Shown here: positions 1-11,381 of the stretch, in pieces | Layout of the letters: every line of letters begins with the position of its first letter | How positions within the stretch are numbered: the first letter of the stretch is position 1 | Origin: Bordetella parapertussis | Lineage (GTDB): Bacteria > Bacteroidota > Bacteroidia > Chitinophagales > Chitinophagaceae | DNA: 64,000 nt | Direction of reading: 5' to 3' | NCBI GenBank assembly: GCA_943331005.2 | Contig: CALQJX020000002.1 | Coordinates: 168,954 to 232,953 of the forward strand | Program-made: the position numbers and the translations under genes | The notes under the pieces: model-generated | The model's input: the letters and a program-made list of their open reading frames with translations, nothing else | What the model was told of the DNA's origin: nothing | Database searches by the model: none

Positions 1-197
1 ACCAGCGCCTTCTTTTCGGTATACATACGCTTTATCTCCTCTTGCAGATAACTTATGTTGCCCTTGGTAGTTGCCAGATCCTTCTGCCTTTGCTGCTGAG
101 ACATCCAGTCGTTCTGGTCAAAGAACAGTATCCAAGCTGCAAAGCAGAATGAAACAATGAAATACTTGTTCGTTATGACCTTAGTTACCTTTTTCAT
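1..197 (-). CDS. DivIC/FtsB-family septum formation initiator (partial, 3' end outside window)
   Basis: This small bitopic cell-division protein would act in the inner membrane with FtsL/FtsQ-type partners. The minus-strand reading begins with ATG at 197 and stays open for 65 codons to the window edge. It shows a basic N-terminus, one membrane span (residues about 11-26, ending in AAWILFF) and then a Gln/Lys/Glu-rich coiled coil, the classic FtsB/DivIC layout. It lies just downstream of eno on the same strand, a neighbourhood known from other Bacteroidota and from E. coli (eno-ftsB). The family call rests on architecture and neighbourhood. Confidence 0.75.
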   Translation of the reverse strand, partial: MKKVTKVITNKYFIVSFCFAAWILFFDQNDWMSQQQRQKDLATTKGNISYLQEEIKRMYTEKKAL

Positions 198-274
198 GCC
201 CGAAAATTACATACCCCTGTGCAAAGATGTTTGTTTAAATTATCAACATATCCACATAGTGGCTACACCAACAA

Positions 275-1621
<1,347 letters not shown>

Positions 1622-1661
1622 TTAATAATGGTCAGCCTGCGGATATTAGTACCGTTAGCTC

Positions 1662-2564
1662 CTATTCTTCTTCAGGTATATCGCCTATCATTACCTTTTT
1701 CTCCTGCAATATATTGTTCGCATCGTCATGCAGGCGCACAAAATAAACACCTGCCGGGTCGCGGGGGCGAGAGAGCGCTACCACCACCGCCGAGCCCGAC
1801 TTGTCTGAAACTATATTATTCTCTACCCTCTTATATATGGTACCATCAGAACGGTATACCGAAACATATACATTCCTGTAGCCTTGTGTACCATTCCAGG
1901 TGATATTCGTATAAACCTTTTCCTCATTTCTACGCACCATAGCCCCAAATCCCGAACTGTCTATTCTGTAGTTACGGTAAAATATGGGTATCTTCTTTTT
2001 CATTTTGGCTGCTATGTGCGCCACAAACTTCTCAGACTCTATGGGATGTACAGGAGAATAAACCGAACTAAGCGAATGTCCATTGGTAAACATCCATACC
2101 GCACACTGCGCCAGATTAGGCGGCACACTGTTTTGTTTTGCATATTTCAGAATGGAGACCAGATTTGTATCTACCTGCCGCTCATAGGTATAAGTATCGG
2201 CCCTTAGCGGGCACCTTGCTGATGAATTGCCGCAAAATGCAGTAACGTTGGTGGTCTTTTTCTCATATGCATTCAGCACAAACATATCTCCGCCCAGCAA
2301 TATGAGTGGCTGACGGGTAGAATCTCCCGGTTTGAAATACAAACCAGACTCAGTAACTATGGTCAGTGTATCATCCACATTGCTGGTCAGCTCCAGTTTC
2401 AGCGCATTTTCGCCGGTTGTACCCCTGCCCTCCGCCAAAACCGTTATCAGTTTTTTGGCCATGGCATTTCTTAGGGTCAGTCTTTTGTTCTTAGCACTAA
2501 CAGAAAGGGTACTCTCTAATATGAAAAGAAGCAACCAGCTCCCTATCAATACTATTCGCTGCAT
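1662..2564 (-). CDS. Secreted hypothetical protein
   Basis: Function not recognised. The 300-residue product opens with a hydrophobic signal-peptide-like stretch (residues about 4-23, IVLIGSWLLLFILES) followed by a polar mature part. One Cys pair lies in the middle (CGNSSARCPL) and the C-terminus is beta-rich, containing GVYFVRLHDD; this recalls the last strands of a T9SS-type carboxy-terminal domain, but the usual PNP motif is missing. Probably envelope or extracellular. It stands alone between eno and the divergent ccmE-like gene. Confidence 0.6.
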   Translation of the reverse strand: MQRIVLIGSWLLLFILESTLSVSAKNKRLTLRNAMAKKLITVLAEGRGTTGENALKLELTSNVDDTLTIVTESGLYFKPGDSTRQPLILLGGDMFVLNAYEKKTTNVTAFCGNSSARCPLRADTYTYERQVDTNLVSILKYAKQNSVPPNLAQCAVWMFTNGHSLSSVYSPVHPIESEKFVAHIAAKMKKKIPIFYRNYRIDSSGFGAMVRRNEEKVYTNITWNGTQGYRNVYVSVYRSDGTIYKRVENNIVSDKSGSAVVVALSRPRDPAGVYFVRLHDDANNILQEKKVMIGDIPEEE

Positions 2565-2860
2565 AGAAAATGGATTTTGTAACTGTACAGAAATAAAAAT
2601 ACTTAATTTTCGGTTAAATAAACGCTTTTCATCATTTACCGATTTTCACATATCTACATAGTACTGAAGCACAATGCGGAAGAAAAACACCAATTGAAAA
2701 ATAATATCCTGATAGTGAATGAATAGCCACATATTACAAATTGCAAGACAATGTATGCAATTTTAAAACAGACAATTTACTGACAGCAAAAAAGACACAC
2801 GGAAGTATTATAAGATTGCAATCCCTTAACTTTGCGGCGAATTAAAAAGTGGCTGACAGG

Positions 2861-3256
2861 ATGAAAAAGACTCAAATAGTATTACTGGTGCTTATCATGG
2901 CAGGAATTGCAGTACTCATCAGCGTATTTGGCGATTTCAGTTCTTATGAGACTTTTGCCTCTGCTGCAAAAGAACCCAAGAAAAGCTATTATATAATAGG
3001 ATATCTGGACACTACGCAGGGTATGCAATATGATCCTCGTATAGATGCCAACCACTTTACCTTTTTTGCCAAGGATAAAGCCGGCCTCAAGAACAAAGTG
3101 ATCTTCAACGGCGAAAAGCCGAGGGATATAGAGAAATCGGAACAAATAGTGATGATGGGTTATATGGATGGCGAAACTTTCCATTGCTCCAAGATCCAGA
3201 TGAAGTGCCCTTCTAAATACAAGAAAGACCAGATAGTAGTAGGCAAACAGGGGTGA
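2861..3256 (+). CDS. ccmE: Cytochrome c maturation protein CcmE (CXXXY type)
   Basis: CcmE is the membrane-anchored periplasmic haem chaperone that hands haem to the CcmF ligase. The 131-residue protein has one N-terminal membrane anchor (IVLLVLIMAGIAVLISVFG) and a small OB-fold beta domain. The C-terminal KCPSKY gives the CXXXY form of the haem-binding site; the HXXXY His of enteric CcmE is absent, a variant known from other phyla. The ATG at 2861 was chosen over an upstream GTG at 2849 because it directly precedes the basic/hydrophobic anchor. It lies 63 bp before ccmF. Confidence 0.8.
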   Translation: MKKTQIVLLVLIMAGIAVLISVFGDFSSYETFASAAKEPKKSYYIIGYLDTTQGMQYDPRIDANHFTFFAKDKAGLKNKVIFNGEKPRDIEKSEQIVMMGYMDGETFHCSKIQMKCPSKYKKDQIVVGKQG

Positions 3257-3319
3257 TATTAATAAAGTAGCATTTTTTTACATTTTTCTTTTTTTTGACG
3301 TTCTTCTAATAAGATATAC

Positions 3320-5806
3320 ATGAGCACTACGCAATTCACAGGAGAGCATCTGTGGCCCGGGCAACTGGGTCATTTTTTTGTGATCGTTTCTTTTGTGGCT
3401 GCACTGTTCAGTGCATTCAGCTATTTCAGGGCGGCACAAACCGAAAATGACCTTGCCGGCACCCGTACATGGACCCTTCTGGGCCGTGGCAGTTTTCTGC
3501 TGCATACTTTTTCTGTCATCGGCATATTCATTGCGCTCTATTATATTATTACCCGCCATCTTTTCGAATACCATTATGCATGGGAGCACTCATCCTTTGA
3601 TATGCCCAGCGAATACCTGCTTTCCTGCTTCTGGGAAGGGCAGCAAGGTAGTTTCATGCTATGGACATTCTGGCATGCCATACTGGGGCTCATAGTAATG
3701 CGCACCTCAAGGCAGCTGGAAACACGCACCATGGCCATTATAGGCCTGGTACAGGTGATCCTCACCAGCATGATCATCGGTATTTACTTTGGTCACGACA
3801 TCAAGATAGGTAGCACCCCCTTTATGCTGATGCGCAATGCCATGCAGAACGCACCCATCTTTGCAATGCCCAATTACATGGAATTTGTAAAAGACGGCAA
3901 CGGCCTCAACGTATTGTTGCAGAACTACTGGATGGTGATACACCCTCCTATCCTGTTCCTGGGCTTTGCACTTACGCTTATTCCTTTTGCTTACTGCATA
4001 GCCGCTCTGTGGAAGGGAGATTACCAGAGTTTCATAAAACCAACCATTGCATGGTCTTTGGCTGGCGGCGCCATACTGGGTACCGGCATAATGATGGGTG
4101 GCGCATGGGCCTATGAGTCGCTGAACTTTGGCGGCTACTGGGCATGGGATCCCGTAGAGAATGCATCGCTGGTACCATGGCTCACACTCATTGGCGGTCT
4201 GCATACATTGCTGGTTTACAGAAGCACCAAGCGTGCGCTTATCATCACATTCGTATTATTGCTGCTCTCTCACCTGCTGGTATGGTATTCTACCTTCCTT
4301 ACCCGTACAGGTATTCTGGGCAAAACATCGGTACATGCCTTTACCGGAGATGGTACAGCACTTACCTACCACCTGCTTGCAGTTATAGGCATTCTTCTGT
4401 TGCTTTCGATAGTGATGCTGGCTGTACGCTGGAAAAAAATGCCCCGTATCCGTACCGAAGAAGAAACGCTTTCCCGCGAATTCTGGATGTTCATAGGTGC
4501 CATCATTCTTTTCCTGGCCTCTGTGCAGATAGCTATTACTACCTCTATACCGGTTTGGGCACCACTGGCCAAATGGATATCGGGCAAGGATTTTGCACCG
4601 CCTACCGATGTAATGACCCATTACAACAATATTCAGGTATGGGTAGCCATCATTACCGGACTCCTCTCTGCTTCTATCCTGTTCATGAAATATAAGAACA
4701 CAGATGCCAAGACGCTGGGCAAGAAACTGGGGCTGGTTACTGTTATCTCCGGCATCCTTACCGGACTAATAGCATGGGGGCAGAACATTACCACCTGGCA
4801 GTATGACCTGATGCTGTTTGCAGCCTGTTTCGGCATAGTGGCAACAATATATTACGGTATAGCCATTCAGAAACTCAAGTTCAAAAAGCTGGGCCCTTCT
4901 GTTTCGCATCTTGGTTTTGCTACCATTTTGCTGGGTATTCTGCTTTCTTCCTACAACAAACATGCTATATCGCTGAACACTACAGGTATGTCCTTCAACC
5001 TGCAGAAAAATACGGAGAGCGAGACCATAAAAGAGAACATGGAAAACATGATCATGTTCCGCGGTATACCGGTAGCAATGGGCGACTATTTTGCAACTTA
5101 TATCGGCGATAGCGATGTGGCAGGCAAGGACAAGCGTATCTATTACAAGGTAGTTTTCGAGAAAAAAGATACGGCAAGCAAAAAGATCACAGAGCGTTTC
5201 ATGCTTTATCCCGATGCCTTCATCAATCCTAAAGGACAGCAGGGCTTCAGCGCCAATCCATCTACCAAGCATTATATCGACAGGGATATATTCACCTACA
5301 TCAACAGCGCTACAGATAAAAGTAAAGCCGATACCAGTGCCTACCACAGTCATATAGTAAACAAGCCCGGCGATTCCATATACCTGAATAATGGTTTCAT
5401 GATCTTCAACGGCTTCAGCAACGAGATCACAGACAAGCGTTATACACCTGTAGATGGCGATCTGGCTGTAAAGGCTCGTTTGTCGGTATATGATATGCAG
5501 GGCAAAAAGCAGGATATAGCACCGCTATATATACTGCGCGACAAGCAATATATAGTTCAGGTAGATGATACTGTATCTGCACTGGGACTGTATGCCCGCT
5601 TCGGTGCGCTGAATGTACATTCCAAAGACTCTGCATCTGTAGACATACAGGTACGCCAGACCAACCCTATGGATGATTTCATAGTGCTGAAGGCGCTTGT
5701 TTTCCCCTACATCAATGTGCTGTGGCTGGGTATAGTGGTCATGGTTTTCGGTTTCTTCATCAGCCTGGGCGATGTGGTAAGCAGAAAAGCAGCTACGATA
5801 CAGTAA
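3320..5806 (+). CDS. ccmF: CcmF-type cytochrome c haem lyase
   Basis: Polytopic membrane protein that attaches haem from CcmE to apocytochrome c. The 828 residues contain many transmembrane helices. The tryptophan-rich WWD haem-handling segment appears as FGGYWAWDPVENASLVPW, and conserved His lie in loops such as WMVIHPPILFLG. A large soluble domain of about 250 residues near the C-terminus precedes a final helix, as in NrfE/CcmF proteins. It follows the ccmE-like gene at short distance, so the two probably form an operon for cytochrome c biogenesis. Confidence 0.92.
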   Translation: MSTTQFTGEHLWPGQLGHFFVIVSFVAALFSAFSYFRAAQTENDLAGTRTWTLLGRGSFLLHTFSVIGIFIALYYIITRHLFEYHYAWEHSSFDMPSEYLLSCFWEGQQGSFMLWTFWHAILGLIVMRTSRQLETRTMAIIGLVQVILTSMIIGIYFGHDIKIGSTPFMLMRNAMQNAPIFAMPNYMEFVKDGNGLNVLLQNYWMVIHPPILFLGFALTLIPFAYCIAALWKGDYQSFIKPTIAWSLAGGAILGTGIMMGGAWAYESLNFGGYWAWDPVENASLVPWLTLIGGLHTLLVYRSTKRALIITFVLLLLSHLLVWYSTFLTRTGILGKTSVHAFTGDGTALTYHLLAVIGILLLLSIVMLAVRWKKMPRIRTEEETLSREFWMFIGAIILFLASVQIAITTSIPVWAPLAKWISGKDFAPPTDVMTHYNNIQVWVAIITGLLSASILFMKYKNTDAKTLGKKLGLVTVISGILTGLIAWGQNITTWQYDLMLFAACFGIVATIYYGIAIQKLKFKKLGPSVSHLGFATILLGILLSSYNKHAISLNTTGMSFNLQKNTESETIKENMENMIMFRGIPVAMGDYFATYIGDSDVAGKDKRIYYKVVFEKKDTASKKITERFMLYPDAFINPKGQQGFSANPSTKHYIDRDIFTYINSATDKSKADTSAYHSHIVNKPGDSIYLNNGFMIFNGFSNEITDKRYTPVDGDLAVKARLSVYDMQGKKQDIAPLYILRDKQYIVQVDDTVSALGLYARFGALNVHSKDSASVDIQVRQTNPMDDFIVLKALVFPYINVLWLGIVVMVFGFFISLGDVVSRKAATIQ

Positions 5807-5864
5807 CCTATTTTGCGGGCTTTCCTTATCTTTATTTGGTGCCGTCATAAACGGCCCCTACAAA

Positions 5865-7736
5865 ATGCAGGAACCGATCAGCGATCTTACTAATTCATAT
5901 AATGCAACTGCAACTGCCAAGGGGCAAAGCAGCTACACTTTTCTATACTTAGCCATATTATTGGCAGCAGCATTTGCTGCCAGCTTCCCCATCCTCTCCA
6001 ACGGTTTTGTGGAGTGGGGAGATAATGGTGCACTGCTGGAGAATGAATTACTGAAAGACGGACTCAGTGCCACTTCCGTCAGCAGGATATTTACCACAAC
6101 TACAAATGGCGGCTACAGCCCGCTGGCAATTCTGCTGCTGGGTATAGTGCAGCAATTTTCATCTGCATCGTCTGCCGATGCTGCATTTACCTTCCATCTT
6201 ACCGATCTCCTGCTACACCTGCTGTGCAGCATTAGTGTATTCATGCTGTTCCGCAAGTTGCGACTTAGTGCTGCAGCAGCATTTATCGGAGCACTATTCT
6301 TTGCAATTCACCCCATGCATATTGGTGCAGTAGCATGGGTATCTGCTACCGGTGACCTGCTGGGCAGCCTGTTCTTTATTGCAGCACTGCTCTGTTACAG
6401 CAACTATATTACCGGCAGCAACAAACAGAAGTGGTATATAGCAGCTATTATATGCTCCCTATTTTCGCTGCTTTCCGGTTTGCAGGCCATTGCAGTCCCC
6501 TTCCTGCTAATGGCTTTAGACAGGTATCACGAAAGAAATAAGGCAGCACAGCAACCTACTATTGCAGAAAAAGCGCCCTGGTGGTTCATGAGCACTATAG
6601 CAGGCGTGGGCTGGCTGCTACATAACATTGGTGCCTCATCAGCCAACAGACAACCTTTTACAGACCGGCTTTTGCTGCATACCGAAGCTATTGCTACCTA
6701 CCTTGTAAAATGGGTATGGCCCTACAAAATGAGCCATTTCTACCCCGTATCCGTTCACCATACCACAGCTAGCTATGTGCTCATAGGTGTTGCCTTATTG
6801 GTGTCGGTTGCCGCATTCCGCATTGCCGCAAAAGTGCAGAACAGGGCTATTCTTTTCGGACTTTCGTTTTTCTTCATCAATATAGCAATAGCACAGCTGG
6901 TAGCCCCTTCCGGTTTGTCCTACATGGCCGATAATTATACTTATCTGTCTTACACAGGGTTGTTCTTTATCGTAGCCTATGGTTTCAGCACCATTTCTGC
7001 CAATAACAAAAACGCCCTGCAAACATCCCTCTTCTTTATAGTGGTCTATGCACTGGCACTTACCTATACTGCCTACAAACAGAGTAAAACCTGGAAAAGC
7101 ACCATGTCGCTCTACGAGAATTTCATAAAGTGCTTCCCCGATAGCTACTATGGCTTTAATGAGGCCGGTATCTATTACCTTAAAAAGTCCTTTACCATAA
7201 GTGGTAATGACAATGCGCGACTGGTATACCTGAATAATGCCAAAAAGAACTTTCTGGATGCTTACAGGGCAGACTCTATGGCCGGCAGGCCGCTGCCTTC
7301 CGTTAGTTCAGAGATCTACCAGAATGCGGGTATAGTATCGGGGCTCACAGGCGAAAAAGAAAATGCGATCCTCTATTTCAGCAATGCGCTGGCACTGACC
7401 CCGCAAAACATAGAAGCACTAAAGAACAGGGCTTACCAGTATTTTCTGGACGGACAAAAAACACTGGCCATTGCCGACTACGACAAAGCCATTGTACTGC
7501 AACCTGCCAATAGCGAACTCTACTACCTGCGGGCAAACTGCTATTATGCACTGGGCAACATTGCCACAGCCAAACAAGACCTGGTGCGGGCCATAGAACT
7601 GGGATCGCGCGACCCTAACTGCTATATTGCCATGTCGGTGATCTTCAGGACCGAGAATGATGCAGTACATGCCCGCGAATTTGCTGCAAAAGCCCGCGAT
7701 CTGGGCGCCAATGTACCCGAAGAATATTTCAGATAG
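5865..7736 (+). CDS. Polytopic membrane protein with C-terminal TPR repeats (TMTC/GT-C-like)
   Basis: The 623-residue protein has roughly ten hydrophobic segments followed by tetratricopeptide repeats from about residue 420 to the end; LTPQNIEALKNRAYQYF and LQPANSELYYLRANCYYA are clear TPR units. The first luminal region with AIHPMHIGAVAWVSATGDLLG matches the layout of TMTC-like or GT-C-fold proteins that often handle lipid-linked sugars. A glycosyltransferase role is possible but not shown. It starts 58 bp after ccmF on the same strand. Confidence 0.7.
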   Translation: MQEPISDLTNSYNATATAKGQSSYTFLYLAILLAAAFAASFPILSNGFVEWGDNGALLENELLKDGLSATSVSRIFTTTTNGGYSPLAILLLGIVQQFSSASSADAAFTFHLTDLLLHLLCSISVFMLFRKLRLSAAAAFIGALFFAIHPMHIGAVAWVSATGDLLGSLFFIAALLCYSNYITGSNKQKWYIAAIICSLFSLLSGLQAIAVPFLLMALDRYHERNKAAQQPTIAEKAPWWFMSTIAGVGWLLHNIGASSANRQPFTDRLLLHTEAIATYLVKWVWPYKMSHFYPVSVHHTTASYVLIGVALLVSVAAFRIAAKVQNRAILFGLSFFFINIAIAQLVAPSGLSYMADNYTYLSYTGLFFIVAYGFSTISANNKNALQTSLFFIVVYALALTYTAYKQSKTWKSTMSLYENFIKCFPDSYYGFNEAGIYYLKKSFTISGNDNARLVYLNNAKKNFLDAYRADSMAGRPLPSVSSEIYQNAGIVSGLTGEKENAILYFSNALALTPQNIEALKNRAYQYFLDGQKTLAIADYDKAIVLQPANSELYYLRANCYYALGNIATAKQDLVRAIELGSRDPNCYIAMSVIFRTENDAVHAREFAAKARDLGANVPEEYFR

Positions 7737-7818
7737 GTTTACCGGCAGTCTTATTGTGCTTTAGCAGGATTTTTTTATAATTTTGGTATCAGTTTACCAA
7801 CATTAAAAAAATCAACTC

Positions 7819-8310
7819 ATGCCATCTTTTGACATCGCCAGTAAAGTAGACCTGCAAACTTTAGACAATGCAGTGAACATTGCAAAGAAAGAGATCGATA
7901 ATCGTTTCGACTTCAAAGGCACACACGTATCTGTTGAGCTCAACAAAAAAGATATGACCATTGCCATAGAAGTGGAAACAGACATGAAGTTGGCTCAGCT
8001 GGAAGATGTACTCCTTACAAAGGCTATGCGCCAGGGTCTGGAAGCCAATTGCTTCGATATGACCAAGGAGCACTCAGCATCGGGCAAGTACATCCGCAAG
8101 ACCATTGCCATAAAGAATGGTATAGACAGAGATAATGCCAAGAAAATAGTAAAACTCATTAAAGACAGCGGACTGAAAGTACAGGCTGCTATAATGGATG
8201 ATGTGATACGCATTACCGCCAAAAAGATAGACGATCTTCAGGACGTGATTCAACTGTGCCGCAGCTCCAATCTGGATCTGCCACTGCAGTACATCAACAT
8301 GAAGAACTGA
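7819..8310 (+). CDS. YajQ-family nucleotide-binding protein
   Basis: The 163 residues are the usual length for YajQ/DUF520, a two-domain ferredoxin-like fold; a Xanthomonas member binds cyclic di-GMP. The typical start MPSFDIASKVDLQTLDNAVNI and the internal NRFDFKG are strongly conserved in the family. A TTTG/TAnnTTTG-like AT-rich region precedes the gene. It converges with rarA: the two stop codons are about 10 bp apart. Confidence 0.93.
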   Translation: MPSFDIASKVDLQTLDNAVNIAKKEIDNRFDFKGTHVSVELNKKDMTIAIEVETDMKLAQLEDVLLTKAMRQGLEANCFDMTKEHSASGKYIRKTIAIKNGIDRDNAKKIVKLIKDSGLKVQAAIMDDVIRITAKKIDDLQDVIQLCRSSNLDLPLQYINMKN

Positions 8311-8319
8311 TCCCGTTCA

Positions 8320-9588
8320 TCAATACCCATACTTTTCTTTCCAGCATTGTCGCAGGTATTCGCGCATGCGTGCCTCTGCTGCATTACTGCCCGGGTCGTA
8401 TAGTTTAGCACCCTGTATGGCATCAGGCAGAAATTCCTGTGCTATAAAGTTACCCGGATAATCGTGCGCATACTGATACCCCTTGCCATAATCCAGCTTC
8501 TTCATGAGGCCGGTTGGCGCATTGCGTATGGGCAGGGGCACCGGCAGATCGCCTGTTTTGGCTACCAGTTCCTGCGCCTTGTTAATGGCCATATAGGCCG
8601 CATTACTCTTAGCGGATGATGCCAGGTAGGTAACGGTCTGCGATAATATGATCCTACACACGGGATACCCTATCATCTCTACCGCCTGAAAACAACTGGT
8701 GGCCAGCAGCAGCGCATTGGGGTTGGCATTGCCTATATCTTCGCTGGCCAGAATTATCATTCTCCGGGCTATGAATTTGGGGTCTTCCCCTCCCTCTATC
8801 ATACGGGCAAGGTAATAGACTGCCGCATTGGGGTCGCTACCCCGAATAGACTTGATGAATGCAGAAATAATATCGTAATGCTGCTCTCCGCTTTTGTCGT
8901 AAAGGGCCATCTTGCGCTGCACTATGTCCTGCACCACTTTATTGGTCACCTCCCTTACCCCATCGGGCAGCGAACCTGCAACCAGTTCAGTCAGATTCAG
9001 CAACTTGCGGGCATCGCCCCCACTCACCTGAATGAGTGCTTCCCATTCCTGTATTTCCAGCGCTTTTTCCTTCAGCCATTCGTCCTTTTGCATGGCCTGC
9101 TCTACCAGCGCTTTCAGGTGCTCTTCGGTAAGCGGCTGCAGCACATATACCTGACAGCGGCTCAGCAAGGCACTTATCACCTCGAACGAAGGGTTTTCTG
9201 TGGTAGCACCTATCAGGGTAATGATCCCTTTTTCTACAGCCCCCAGCAGGCTGTCCTGCTGCGCTTTATTGAACCGGTGTATCTCATCTATGAACAGCAG
9301 CGCATGACCTGCCTTGCGTGCCTGCTCTATCACCTGCCGTACTTCCTTTACCCCACTGTCTATGGCACTAAGGGTAAAGAACAGCATATTCAAAGACTGA
9401 GCTATGATCTGCGCCAGCGTGGTCTTACCCACTCCGGGAGGGCCCCAGAACAATATAGACCTGGCCGATGCACTCTTTATCATTTGCTCCAGCACTCTGC
9501 CGGGCCCAACGAGGTGCTCCTGACCAATGAACTCATCCAGCGACCGCGGACGCACTCTCTCTGCCAGAGGTATGTTTATATCGGCCAT
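8320..9588 (-). CDS. rarA: Replication-associated recombination protein A (RarA/MgsA AAA+ ATPase)
   Basis: AAA+ ATPase related to the clamp loader, acting at stalled replication forks. The 422-residue length is normal. It shows an N-terminal PLAERVRPRSLDEFIGQEHL, Walker A GPPGVGKTT near residue 50, Walker B LLFIDEIHRFNK, sensor-1 GATTENPSF and the C-terminal tetramerisation part with GSDPNAAVYYLARMIEGGEDP. It stands alone between yajQ and a divergent thioredoxin-like gene. Confidence 0.95.
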   Translation of the reverse strand: MADINIPLAERVRPRSLDEFIGQEHLVGPGRVLEQMIKSASARSILFWGPPGVGKTTLAQIIAQSLNMLFFTLSAIDSGVKEVRQVIEQARKAGHALLFIDEIHRFNKAQQDSLLGAVEKGIITLIGATTENPSFEVISALLSRCQVYVLQPLTEEHLKALVEQAMQKDEWLKEKALEIQEWEALIQVSGGDARKLLNLTELVAGSLPDGVREVTNKVVQDIVQRKMALYDKSGEQHYDIISAFIKSIRGSDPNAAVYYLARMIEGGEDPKFIARRMIILASEDIGNANPNALLLATSCFQAVEMIGYPVCRIILSQTVTYLASSAKSNAAYMAINKAQELVAKTGDLPVPLPIRNAPTGLMKKLDYGKGYQYAHDYPGNFIAQEFLPDAIQGAKLYDPGSNAAEARMREYLRQCWKEKYGY

Positions 9589-9630
9589 ATTTTGTGATCT
9601 GTTTATGTTTTAAATGCCTAAATTAGCCCT

Positions 9631-10242
9631 ATGTTACCAAGACTCTTTTCCCTGCTGCTTTTAGCGGCTGTAGCTACTACCTCTTATGCGCAGAAAAACA
9701 CCAAATCTACGCAAAATACCCCCCTTGCCAATATTGACCACAAACAACCCGGCACTCCCATGCCGCCACTTGTTTTCATGGCCTACAACGATACTACAGC
9801 AGAAAATGCTACACCTCCGGTAAAAGAAAAGAAAAGGAAACGGAAAACCACTACAGTATCAGACTCATCGCTATACAGTGTAGTTACAGACAAGGATCTG
9901 GACAATAATGCAAATCTCCTGGTTATGCTGTTCAACCCGACCTGCAGCCATTGCGAAGAAATGACCTTTATGCTGGAAAAGAACATTGATGCCTTCAAGA
10001 GATCCAAGCTGGTGCTACTGGCTACCAAACCCATGGAACCCTACCTGGCCGACTATGCACAAAGACACCATGTAGCCCGCTATCCGGCCATGTATATCGG
10101 TTACGACACCACAAAATTCATTGATGATATGTTCCTGTACCAGACACTGCCTCAGATAAACATCTTTGACAGGGACAGGAAGTTGCTGAAAATATTTGCA
10201 GGAGAAGTGCCTGCAGATTCACTGAAGAAGTTTATAGAATAG
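9631..10242 (+). CDS. Secreted thioredoxin-fold protein
   Basis: The 203-residue protein begins with a signal peptide (LFSLLLLAAVATTSYAQ), continues with a Lys/Arg-rich linker (KEKKRKRKTTT), and then shows a thioredoxin-like domain with the redox motif CSHC in NPTCSHCEEMTFML. It probably acts in the periplasm as a thiol-disulfide protein; the partner is not known. Divergent from rarA. Confidence 0.75.
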   Translation: MLPRLFSLLLLAAVATTSYAQKNTKSTQNTPLANIDHKQPGTPMPPLVFMAYNDTTAENATPPVKEKKRKRKTTTVSDSSLYSVVTDKDLDNNANLLVMLFNPTCSHCEEMTFMLEKNIDAFKRSKLVLLATKPMEPYLADYAQRHHVARYPAMYIGYDTTKFIDDMFLYQTLPQINIFDRDRKLLKIFAGEVPADSLKKFIE

Positions 10243-10325
10243 GTATATTTTTCATAAAGCAGCAGCACCACATCTCACCTTTCGGTATAGATTTACAATG
10301 CGCTGTATTCTACTATTTACGGTTA

Positions 10326-10796
10326 TCAGGCTACCTCAATACCCTTGTTCTTTACATAACTCCTGATCTTTCGTACATAATCCAGGTAACCTGTTTGCAT
10401 ACGGAACATAAAAGCTGAAAATGTGATGAGGAATACACCAAATACAGACATGGTGATCATTCTATCGCCACTGGTAAGGAACAATATAACAGAAGCTATA
10501 AGCAGGAAGATACAGAAGATCACTATCAGCTGAGGACCACCCTCATCCAGTTTCCTCATTTTTGAACGGATAACCACACGGGTCTTACCATTATCATCTT
10601 TAAAGTCAAGTTCAGTTATTGGTAGTGTTTTGATCTCAGTAACCTGCTCAGCATGTGGGATAATGTTGATCATGTAATCGAGCTCTATAACTTCAAAATC
10701 AAGGTTGTGGATCTTAACGTGTTTACCCAATAACCTTTTCTTGATCTCGTCTTTTGAGAAGGGGGAAGAGAATTCGTGAGTTCTTGTAAAAAACAT
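10326..10796 (-). CDS. Small membrane protein of unknown function
   Basis: Not recognised. The 156 residues have a polar N-terminal half and two adjacent hydrophobic segments in the C-terminal half (LIVIFCIFLLIASVILFL and SVFGVFLITFSAFMF), followed by a basic tail. It is flanked upstream by a long AT-rich intergenic region that should hold its promoter. Confidence 0.6.
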   Translation of the reverse strand: MFFTRTHEFSSPFSKDEIKKRLLGKHVKIHNLDFEVIELDYMINIIPHAEQVTEIKTLPITELDFKDDNGKTRVVIRSKMRKLDEGGPQLIVIFCIFLLIASVILFLTSGDRMITMSVFGVFLITFSAFMFRMQTGYLDYVRKIRSYVKNKGIEVA

Positions 10797-11381
10797 AGGC
10801 TGTGTTTTTTTAAAGGTTAGAACTAATTTTAATAAAATTACTGATTAAGTTTTACATTCCAAATAATACCAATAAAATAAATTAACACACTGATAATTTT
10901 CAGGAATTACATTAACATACAATTAACTGTATGAGTTATTTATCATTATTACACACTCCTGATTTTCAGGTAAAAAGCAATGATCATACAGATGCATAGA
11001 TCGTACCAAAGTCAATACTGAAGGGCTTTTCAGAGAAATAATAATATTCCGGTCTGAATATAGCAGGCCATGCATTAAAAGAGAGACGAATGAGTAGAAC
11101 AGCGAATTTATATATTAACATCTCATTTGCAATGATAATATTATTTTATACATTATAAATTATATTTAATCACCTTACTGTTTAAATTACAAGATTTAAT
11201 GCATTATATATTAAATTATTCAACCAAACAAATTATTATTAACTATAAATTAATTGGCATAGTTTTTGCTGTAAATTTTACATTAACATGATAATAGGTT
11301 TTGTTTGTTATTTACAAGTACATACATTTACCACAGAATTGCTCCCGAACACAATTATATCATTCCTAAAAAACCAATAAA
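10797..11381. other. AT-rich intergenic region
   Basis: This 585-bp stretch between divergent genes holds no convincing ORF or RNA gene. It is very AT-rich, with long TTA/AAT runs around 11,150-11,260. The only site I can support is the promoter candidate near 11,300 listed separately. Confidence 0.6.
11300..11330 (+). promoter_or_regulatory. Bacteroidota-type promoter candidate
   Basis: TTTG at 11300-11303 is followed after exactly 19 bp by TACATTTA at 11323-11330. This matches the known Bacteroidota pattern TTTG-N19-TAnnTTTG with one mismatch in the last base. It lies about 50 bp before the start of the T9SS-sorted protein gene at 11382. Confidence 0.45.
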